Assembly (NCBI RefSeq): GCF_037975245.1
Contig: NC_092582.1
Span: 7,171,001-7,235,000, forward strand
Length of the DNA: 64,000 nt
From: Apostichopus japonicus
Lineage: Eukaryota > Echinodermata > Holothuroidea > Aspidochirotida > Stichopodidae
Direction of reading: 5' to 3'
In this document: piece after piece, positions 10,558 through 19,273 of the stretch
Layout of the letters: the number at the start of each line of letters is the position of its first letter
Numbering within the stretch: position 1 is the first letter of the stretch
Notes under the pieces: generated by a model
Seen by the model: only the letters and a program-made list of their open reading frames with translations
What the model was told of the DNA's origin: nothing
The model's database searches: none
Translations under genes and position numbers: made by a program

Positions 10558-11976
10558 CTGAGAAAATACTTTTTAAGAAAAGTCACCCAGGAAAGAAATT
10601 AACAGGTCTATACCAACTAAGTACCACACACCTCGATTGGAATTTAGCGGTGTATTGTGGATTCCTCTTCCGTTGGAGTGGGGGGGGGGGGGACGTCCGG
10701 AAAGAATCCTACCATGTAAAGGAACACGTTCAGCCATTACAACAGAAGAATATTGCAGAACTTTTGTGAAGATTAAATAGTTAAATTATCAAGGAATGTA
10801 AGCACGTCCGGTCATTGTCAAACAAAAATTGTGTTTTCCCCCGCCTCTCCTTTGACCATTATGCAACAGATCACTATTCAAACAGAAACACACACACACA
10901 GAGATAGGCCATGGTCACACACTGCCCTCCTCTTCGAGTTTTTTCTTGTCCTAGAAATTATGAAGTAAGTTTGTTCTCCTGTTGAACAATAAGTAAATAC
11001 TAACAATGCATCCATGCACTGTACAAATACTAAATACAGTAGATCAACTGAATGGGTTACATGGTGTGACTGTTCCAGTGATGCAGTCATTGTAATTGTG
11101 CACATTTTTTCTACAAATAAATGACTAAATGGACATAAATATAGTTTCATCTTTTAAACTGCAAAGAGGCTTGCAGTCACTTGCAGGATTACAATCTAAA
11201 TTAAAATCATATGCAAACAGATTGATGATCAGTTTTGTGAGCCATAAACTACTTTAAGGACTTCATGTTTGAAATAAACCCCCTCCCAAAAGAAGATTTG
11301 TCATGCGCAATAAATGTTAGTCCAAACTTCAAGTATAAATTGCATCCAAACTTTAATGTTTTCAGATCTTGACCTCTGTCAACTATTTTAACTTTTCTTT
11401 AGAGACTATTGCTGGCCTTAGACCTCCATATAAAACAAGATATTTTTTTAATACTCAAACTGTCATATTACATGTGAAGTTGATAAACAAAGTACTTCTT
11501 GATCTATCATGTCTACAAGCCAATGCATCACATAGACAAAAATATATAGCATTACCATCACATATGCTTCCTTTGCGTTTGGCAGGGAATAAATATCAAA
11601 ACTGATATTCATCAGCACATAGTATACATCTACTGATGGTGACGACTTAAAATACTGCATCAACATAAGACGGATATTCACCATCTTCATTTACCTGCGA
11701 ACCTGTGCTTGATTGACACATATGCAATTAGGGCATCACTTACTATATTGATATTTACAGCATGAATTGATATCCTAGCAATATTGCAGCTAGTACATAT
11801 TATAGCTTGATATCATGAAACATTCATATCCCACCAATCCTATCATAGCTCCTTGCCCACAGCTCCTATTAAACGCATGTACAACCCATGCAAACCATAT
11901 ACATATAGGTACAGATTCTGAAGTAAGGAAAATATAGTAGCATACCTTATACTGCACCAAGCTTTTCCACTGCTCA

Positions 11977-12246
11977 TCAAGGGCACATCACTGGTCGAGT
12001 GTCGCAGTTGAAGCAGATGACCAATACTTCAAGGGGAGTGTTGGGAACAAAACTGGCAACCGGTGCAAGAGGGTACGAAGGATTCAATGTATGTTGTTTG
12101 AACATTTCGTCTAAAATTTTGCCATGCACTGACCTCTTCCTCCTTCTTGGTGCTGGAAGTTTCTCTATGCTGACCTCATGAGCCAGATGATCCATAGATG
12201 GAGTTTGATGGTACTGCTCCGTCACACATATTTTCAGTTGAAACAT
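11977..12246 (-). CDS. Uncharacterised 89-residue frame with polybasic site (doubtful)
   Basis: Open frame with a polybasic PRRRKRS motif that could be a furin-type site, followed by KILDEMFKQHTL. I do not recognise the family. It is open in A1 and, from an internal start, in A3 (63780-63998), but the A2 copy is shifted by a G run near 37908-37918. In the next frame, the segment ending NLVQYK at about 11950 precedes a donor (gtatgc). The downstream acceptor ttcgcag near 11700 would then give VNEDGEYPSYVDAVF and a stop. This could be a broken gene or a transposon remnant. Confidence 0.2.
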   Translation of the reverse strand: MFQLKICVTEQYHQTPSMDHLAHEVSIEKLPAPRRRKRSVHGKILDEMFKQHTLNPSYPLAPVASFVPNTPLEVLVICFNCDTRPVMCP

Positions 12247-12962
12247 GTGGCTTATTGACCACAGATAGGCATTTTGTCACATATAGGTATTTGTTCATGC
12301 TTCTTCTAATAAAAAAAAGTCTTCTACGGAGGCATATTTGCAGGGAAACTTTTGAAGATGAAAAACATGAAGAACTTCAATAGGTAAATGTAAAGTTTCC
12401 TTAATTAAGGGAAGGAGAGGGGGTAGGGGAGTCTTCAATTTTGGAATTTGAATGACAAGGTACATGCAACTAGCTATCACTAGCTATCACTATCACCCAA
12501 AACACATACATCTGTATAAAAAATCTTCTTTTGGAATTTTGATAAATACTCACTAAACCTGTATTTGTTACCATCTCATTTACCAACAACCATGCATAGG
12601 AATCACTGCAGTAGAGATTTTCTACAATAATTACATACTTTCAAAAGAAAAGATGCAGTTTGTAGTTTAACAATGAAAATTGGTGTGCACTATGTTTTCA
12701 GTTACTATAAATGCTTTGTTATTATACAACTGTGTTAAAGTCCACCAATATCGAACAAATAGCAATGTACAGGTAAAGCACATGCCAACAGATTATTTAT
12801 CCTTCAACACACTATTTGGTTAAAAAAGATCAACATAGGAATATGCATATTCACAAACATGCACAAAAAAATGTAGACCATTCCAGTAATATGTAACATG
12901 TATATATCCCAGGATTGTGGTGAAATTTCTGTTTCGTTGAAACAAAACGTTTCCGCTGAAAC

Positions 12963-13010
12963 AAAACGTTGTTTTCCGCACACCAATTTGTCAGCGGAAA
13001 ACAACGTTTT
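12963..13010. repeat. Perfect 17-bp inverted repeat
   Basis: Arm aaaacgttgttttccgc (12963-12979), a 14-base loop, then the exact reverse complement (12994-13010). It lies among several loosely related tttccgc and gcggaaa motifs (12944-13030 and again at 13584-13630). The A2 copy near 38850-38890 has unpaired changes, so the hairpin is not maintained. Confidence 0.6.
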
Positions 13011-14177
13011 TTTTCAGCGGAAAGTACCGTTTTTTTGAGGGGGTGGGTGGGAGGAGCAAAATGCTTACTGAAATGATTTGGCACATGGAAGGATTTAGGA
13101 GGATGGAGAAAACTGTAGCAGGATAAAATGTAACTCCGAGACTAGACTATTATTAGGATAGCTTAGGTTGTAGCAATTAGGCTGTAAGCACAAGTTTAAT
13201 TTTATTTTAACAGCGCCACCTTATTTGGTTGTAGTTTCCGATATGGCGTCAAGGTGAAAAAAGGTGAGCTGATGTGACGATTTGGTCTCGCTAAGTTCCA
13301 TCCTTTAGGGGACGGGCGGGGGGTGATTGTCCTTTGTGATATTTTCACATTACCAATAACAACGTCCCTTTGCCCTTTAATCCGCCGACCGACTCATACT
13401 TCTTAAAGTGATCCCTAATTACGTACACTCCAAGCCTCCTGTAAATTATAAGCAGCTTACAGCTTTTCTGACATGAACTCCGTCTAACCATCCTTATCGA
13501 CGTTCTTTGATCACTTTCTCATGTTATTTTCATCATCCTGAATTTGGTATCCTAAAATTGAGGAAAAATATAGTGTACAGGTTTTCCGCACAAGAATTTG
13601 TTTCAGCGGAAAGTAATTTGCGGAAATTACCGTGTGCAGAAAACAACTGAAACCGGCTATGTTATATTTACTTTCTTCTTGGTTCTCATTTGAATAAAGA
13701 AAACATGCTTGAGCGAAATGTACTTGCAGTCGTGCCTTGTACACCTGTCCTGTATGAACACTTAAAAGCATGCCAGTGTGCACTTGTGACATCATGTAGC
13801 CTTGTACTTGTAGGATCCCCACTTTCGTCACCAAGGGACCAAATTAAGATAGGTCTAGGCCTAGCCTATGCCCAAAAGAATGGCACTGTGTGATATGGTC
13901 AGTGATCATAACCCGACTAAAAACTAGGCATATAACCTAACAAAACAAGTTACACTTCTCTGAACAATAACATTGGTACCACTATTAGTAGTAGTAGTAG
14001 TACTAGGCCCTAAGTAGCCGAATTTCAATTAGGCATAGCGTACTGTACGACTACGAGTAGTTAGGCCTAGGCCTACGTACAGTAAGGCCTTACGTTAGGC
14101 TAGTAAGTAGTAGTAGAACTGGTATCTGTTATCTTTAACATACGCCTATCAATTTCACTATGACATAAATGCACTTA

Positions 14178-14480
14178 CTACATGAATATTACCCAGGTCG
14201 GAAGGGTTGGCAGAGTCCTGGTTGACTTATTATCTAATTCGATTCTGCGTATAACCAGGCATGTAACTTGTTTGATGTTGGTCACAGGCTTACAGCACAG
14301 TGTATAGTTTATGTTGGCAACAACAATCATGTCGGTAGAAATTGTCAATGTCTTTAGAGTTAGCATCCCAGTCGCCTTCTGTGATATCCGACTATCAAAA
14401 GTCTCCTTGAATGGCTTGTAAGGGTCCACGATAGTTATCGTGAAATTCATAACATGTGTGATGAAGTTATAACACAGCAC
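14178..14480 (-). CDS. Uncharacterised 100-residue frame (doubtful)
   Basis: Open in A1 and in A2 (40068-40370), with few differences. Its first codons lie inside the 18-bp hairpin, so it may only be open by chance within the recent duplication. It contains TITIVDPYKPFKETFDSRI and no motif I recognise. B subunits lack it. Confidence 0.15.
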   Translation of the reverse strand: MLCYNFITHVMNFTITIVDPYKPFKETFDSRISQKATGMLTLKTLTISTDMIVVANINYTLCCKPVTNIKQVTCLVIRRIELDNKSTRTLPTLPTWVIFM

Positions 14481-14495
14481 GATAACTATCGTGGA
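14425..14495. repeat. 18-bp perfect hairpin with quasi-palindromic arms, A1
   Basis: Arms 14425-14442 (tccacgatagttatcgtg) and 14478-14495 are exact reverse complements around a 35-base loop. Each arm is itself nearly palindromic (CACGATA, GT, TATCGTG). A third related string, ccacgttagttatcgtg, sits about 15-20 bases beyond the right arm. The structure is unchanged at 40315-40385. It may be a terminal structure of a small non-autonomous element. Confidence 0.7.
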
Positions 14496-14903
14496 TCACC
14501 ATTAGCAAGAACCACGTTAGTTATCGTGACGACACCAGAATCGGGTGTCCATATGTACTTTCGTGCTATCCACTCGCTGAAATAGAGCTATATAGGATTC
14601 ACGAGCTTGCGATAACTTCGCCACCTACACACAGATATAGGGTTCTAAGATATACTCCACAGAGTAAACTAAAAGTAAGTATTTCTCTTACGACATGTGT
14701 TGATGTGTTTCAAAATCGCTAGCATACGGTCGCCAAAATCTGTGCAGCTTTTGGGAGTTCACTCCCTGTCAATAACGTTGAACACAATCGGTTAAAAATA
14801 ATCGGTCTACTGAACATACCCCCTTGAGAGACGATCTCGCCTGCAGGTTTACAAGTGACTTCAGTTAGGAAGCTTGCGGAAATTGCTGGTCGAATCGGAT
14901 AAC

Positions 14904-15463
14904 AATCAATCAATTCAATTCAATTTTTTCAATTCAGAAGACTTTATTTCAATCTCTTGTATTAAAGTATGCAACTTTGACAATAGACGTGGGTAAATTT
15001 ACAAGAGAACAAGAGATTGAGGAGTGCCAACAAGAAGCTCTGCAGAGCTTGTTTACGTTGACACCCCTTTACAAATAAAATATAGAAAGAAAGCTTAAGT
15101 ATACAGAGAAAACAGAACAAAGATGGCAAAGAAAGGAAATACAAAATCAATGATAGTTTGATATAAGATACTCTTTAAGACGTTTTTTGAAGGTGTTCAA
15201 AGTTTTACAACCAGTAATGGTAGTAGGGAAGGATTTCCAAAGTTTTACGCCGACATAACGAATACCAAGTTGTGAAGACCTAAGTCTAAAGTAAGGAACA
15301 GTCAAGTGATTTGGCGCACGGTTAGGATAAGGATCGTTACGTAACTGAAAATAGTTACGAAAAGTCGACGGAGCATTATCATGTAACCAATTGAAAATAA
15401 AAATACCAACATAGTAACGATTTATATCATAGATACTAAATCGCTTTGTGGGTTTGGACTCTC
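14904..15463 (-). mobile_element. 5'-truncated non-LTR retrotransposon (CR1-like LINE) fragment, A1
   Basis: On the minus strand the frame 15461-15147 encodes the C-terminal end of a reverse-transcriptase ORF. It contains NRYYVGIFIFNWLHDNAP, then LGIRYVGVKLWKSFP and NTFKKRLKEYLI before the stop; this FG-x-KLW-x-S-P and FK-x-LK-x-L pattern is typical of CR1/RTE-class ORF2 ends. After a short 3' region it ends in a microsatellite tail of ttgaattgaattgattgattg type, as CR1 elements often do. The flanks join without it in B1 and B2, which gives the insertion limits directly. No clear target-site duplication is seen. Confidence 0.75.
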
Positions 15464-15686
15464 ACTTGGGAGCCCAATTACATTGCTGCATCTCTCCTTC
15501 TAGTAGGCTGCTCCAACACCAGTCACCCAAAAAACATGGACTTTATTGATATTTAGTTTAAACCACTTAATTGTTTTGCCACTTAACCGGTTATTGAAAC
15601 CCATAAATGTTCTTTACCTCCCACCGCCAACCACCGTCTGACACGCATGACCGGTTCAAGAGGTTTTAACTTAGGTCCCTTCGTCC

Positions 15687-18020
15687 TTACTTCATCTAAG
15701 TTGAACTTGATCGAACGCTAACTTTGCAATCGAGAAAAAAAAAACCGGTTGTTGGTTAAATACAACAGACTAAGCTGTAGTCATATTGGTAAACTTGTTA
15801 TATTATTCATGCACAATCATAACTGGAAGTTGTTATCCGTGGGTTAAAATATCGAAATCATCACAATTTGGGGACCCCTAAATATACATAACATCTTTAT
15901 TTATATCATACAATTACTGACATTTATATAATAAGAGTATTTCGTGGAATAAACTAAGATTAGATCACAACCGGAAAGAACCGGGATTTTTCCCCCACTC
16001 TTTCATGAAGACTTTAGTTTCACTTATACATTCTTTTCTATAAGTAAAACGTCGACGTTATCATTGCTAACCACAAGGGAAAAATTCTAATAAGTTAGAG
16101 AAAGAATTTTCTATATAGAACTATTGCGAAGAATACAAATATGTATGCACATCTTTACACCACCGGCGTTTTGGTTACCGTATGTCCGCTTCAGAAAAAA
16201 AGAAAAATGAAACCAAACAAATAGGAAACTGAAAGAAACGGAAGCAGTTGTTGCAAGATAAGTCAAGTGCTACGATGAAGGGGACAAAGTGAGGGGCATG
16301 TTAGAAAGGGTCAAGGTAAAATAAGGATATGAAAACATCAAAATATTTATATGATATTGTGGTCTTTCAAACCCCTTCAGAACCAATAGTGGCACCAAAA
16401 AGATGAACTTTGGATCCTCTCTTGGATTTGCCAATGGAGTGTCCACGAAATATCGAATTGGAACATTTTGGATCCCAAGGGTCCTATCGAGGTGTGGAGA
16501 GCGGGGTGCTCGTCATTGCTCAGAATGGAAATGTAACCGAGTTGTGCACGCATTTATTATTAACGCTGACAATAATTCACTTATGATTTGTTGGTGTAAA
16601 ATCTTCTTGGGAAGGGGAGGGGGGGTTAATGTCTGTTTTTTTCTTTATCTTTTCGGTTAGATATAAGTGAGGGACAAGGTAGACAATTTATGCCTCAGAG
16701 AGTAATACTGTTATAACTGTGGATGGTGAAACCCGTGAATATTTGAACGACCGCTCTGATGTACTATAGCTTTGCTCTACAACTCATGGTTTGTTTTTTT
16801 GGTTGAAAGTATGTCATCAGTATTGATTACAAATGCATTTCTAAAGTCAAATGATAGACCAATATACTCAAACTTCAACATTTGCTTTGGATTGAATTTT
16901 TCTTTCACCCCAACTTGTTTATCCTCATTGTAAGATCCTCTTTTTAATCTTTTCTGTAACTGGGAATAAAAGATAGAACCTAAGAGATGAATTTGATACT
17001 TTTGATGCTTTCAGCAGTTAGTGCCAAACTTGTATTCTGGCCAGTTCTGATAACTTTGCACTTTTTTGACCACTACGATCGACCGATACAAACAAAGAAA
17101 AAATAAAAAGCATGTGATGACACCGCCCTGATGTGGGTTATTCATTTTCATGGATTTGTACCCTTACTCATACTTATTCTTTGTTCTTGTTCTTGTACTT
17201 CATGTCTGCTATTGATAAAACAGGTCCTCGCCACGTGTATAGGCAGTTACATATGGATTCCTAAAATGGCGACGAGATTCAACAAGACAGTCTAGATTTA
17301 AATCAGAGAGCCCGCAGTCGGATAATAGGATTTAAGAGTTCTTATATAGATTCACTCTATTTCTCTCTAGTTCCCTCTATAACTGATTATTTTGGGGTTA
17401 CTGATAGATTGGTCACCAGTTGGTTCACAACGAGACGTGTTAAGGTGCAGTTTCGAATGACCAAATAAATAAAGTGTGGTATACATGTAACACAACCATG
17501 GGTGTATGATGAACTCCATCTTGATTACATCATAACATCAATGTGGCCTTGCTCTTGTTTTTGCTGTTTATCTTTCATAAGTTGCAGGAAAAGTCACCAA
17601 AGTCAGACAAGAGACGTATGAACCGGTAGTATAAGGTGACTCTTCCCCCTGTACTGCTCTAGCTCTAACTCTAGCTCTAAATATGCATGCGTTAAACTTT
17701 AACATAAACATTCTTGTTCTTGAAAATCACTACCATTCAGGGAGCAATGAATATCTGAAAATGCTAAAAAAAAAATACACACATCTTGCTGTCCCCCGTA
17801 CAGGGGGGATTTAACCATATCACGCGGATGGTGCCTACATTGAGCACGGTAGATATGGAATCGATTAAAACAAATATATCCGGCTTTGACATTTTCGAAC
17901 AAATCGCACCTATTGTTGTTCTGTTATTAAAGAAACCGGAACATGTGATATTGCGGAATGACCGCAAAGTTGCAACCTAAAGGTAAGACATTTGTTCTCA
18001 GGCGTGATCCTATTACCTAA
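15687..18020. other. Upstream non-coding block of gene 2
   Basis: B-type version of the upstream block. It contains a frame at 16403-16660 beginning near GVSTKYRIGTFWIP that recurs in B2, A2 and A3 but has no start, splice or domain support. It also has an insertion of about 260 bases (17071-17330) absent from the A type. The poly-A stretch at 17765-17774 stands where the A type has about 160 additional bases. I see no gene. Confidence 0.45.
17951..17967. promoter_or_regulatory. Inverted repeat TTGCGG-n5-CCGCAA upstream of gene 2
   Basis: Symmetrical 6-5-6 motif about 60 bases before the TATA box. The half site TTGCGGAA resembles a C/EBP-type site. It is intact in genes 2 and 4 and degraded in genes 1, 3 and 5. 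Any regulatory function is a guess. Confidence 0.25.
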
Positions 18021-18023
18021 TAG

Positions 18024-18031
18024 TATAAATA
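18024..18031 (+). promoter_or_regulatory. TATA box of gene 2
   Basis: TATAAATA 104 bases before the ATG. The CCAAT seen upstream of genes 1, 3 and 5 reads CCTAAT here. Confidence 0.6.
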
Positions 18032-18134
18032 CGATTGATTTGAAAATTATTTGTTAAACTAGAAGTGACAGCCAGTACTCAAAAGCTGAATTAACTACAT
18101 TAGTTACCACACTGTCAAGTATTCTACAAGAAAA

Positions 18135-19221
18135 ATGGCTTCTTACACAAACGGTACGTTACTGTGTTCATTATTATTTATACATCATATACCATTACTG
18201 ATTATGCATTACATAGAATGCATACTTTTAAATATCTGAATTGTTAACTTTCTTAAAAATTCATTGAAGATCTAACTTTAACCTATACTTTGAATATTAG
18301 AACATGGGACTGGATATGCTATCGTTATTGCCAGTAAGACTAATAATCAGATCATTTTTCAAAGTCTTTCAGAGTCAGATATAATGATGGGAAATACTAT
18401 ATATTTATAGCAAATTTAAATGTTAGTAAATATAATATAGGCCTATACTGTATACTGTATAGGCTAATCATGTAGTCTGGATCTGATACATGAACTGAAA
18501 TGTCACGGATGCAGAAAGTCTTAAACTTAATGGATCGAATGATTTATTTTGAAAGATTAGTTGACACTCCGACCCTTGGAAGTTAATATTCAAATCAGGA
18601 ATCCAGTTTCGTCTGAATAAATACCGATGTACGTGTAAAACTGTAGTCAGGACAATAATGCGTTGTCAGTCCTTCTTGGTTCTTATATATGTGTTGTGTT
18701 CAGTGATGTCGAAGAAATGCAAAGTCGAGAGGCAAATTTCAAGATTCGTCATGTCAACAATAAAGTTTTCGCCATTTTAGCCTTGAAGATTAAATCTTAC
18801 ATCGTAGTACGGCGATTTTGTTATGAATGTAACGCAAGGTTTGAATGAGACGTAAAGCTGTTAATTGCTCTATACAACATTTCTTTACGTATTTCTCTCT
18901 GAAATATTTGTTATCCTTTTGAGGTATTTTTCTTTCCTTCATACTCACATTGATATAAGTTGAACCCATTATGACGATATGACTTAATTTTTCTATTTCT
19001 TAGGAAACAAGATCTTTGGACTTTTCTGTCTATTGGCGTTTATCATTTTGTCTTCATCGCAAACAACGACAGCGACCAGTCATCGTCTTCGAAGCCTTTA
19101 CCTACGTATGCTAGTTAGCTGTAACCAACTGAAAGTATCACGTGATGAACTCTCGTCTGCTATTGTGAGTAATATTATGCAGATGTAGCAGCACAATTAA
19201 TTCTTCGGCTAACACACCCTG

Positions 19222-19273
<52 letters not shown>

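Larger units (their letters stand above)
10560..14903. other. A-specific block of A1
   Basis: Mostly absent from B subunits between about 10905 and 14550. It contains a 13-base G run (10680-10692), short open minus-strand frames listed separately, a 17-bp inverted repeat (12963-13010), a hairpin (14425-14495), TAG trinucleotide repeats at 13986-14003 and taggcctag-type strings. From about 14553 to 14903 it again matches B1 (26490-26840). I could not assemble a gene with consistent splicing here. Confidence 0.4.
1411..15686. repeat. Tandem subunit A1
   Basis: First A-type subunit of the array. In order it holds a non-coding upstream block, cytokine-like gene 1, a minus-strand paralog relic, the A-specific block and a LINE insertion. 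Its first 6 kb is clearly diverged from A2 and A3, whereas its part after about 7.65 kb is almost identical to A2 after about 33.7 kb. Subunit edges are set by the left end of the array and are therefore a choice of phase rather than proven breakpoints. Confidence 0.75.

Noticed and set aside
13984-14110. TAG trinucleotide and taggcctag strings as a regulatory array or CRISPR-like repeat
   Set aside because: Low-complexity sequence with no regular repeat and spacer pattern.
14962-15150. Minus-strand hydrophobic frame LYFLSLPSLFCFLCILKL as a membrane protein
   Set aside because: It lies in the 3' region of the LINE fragment, after the reverse-transcriptase stop.
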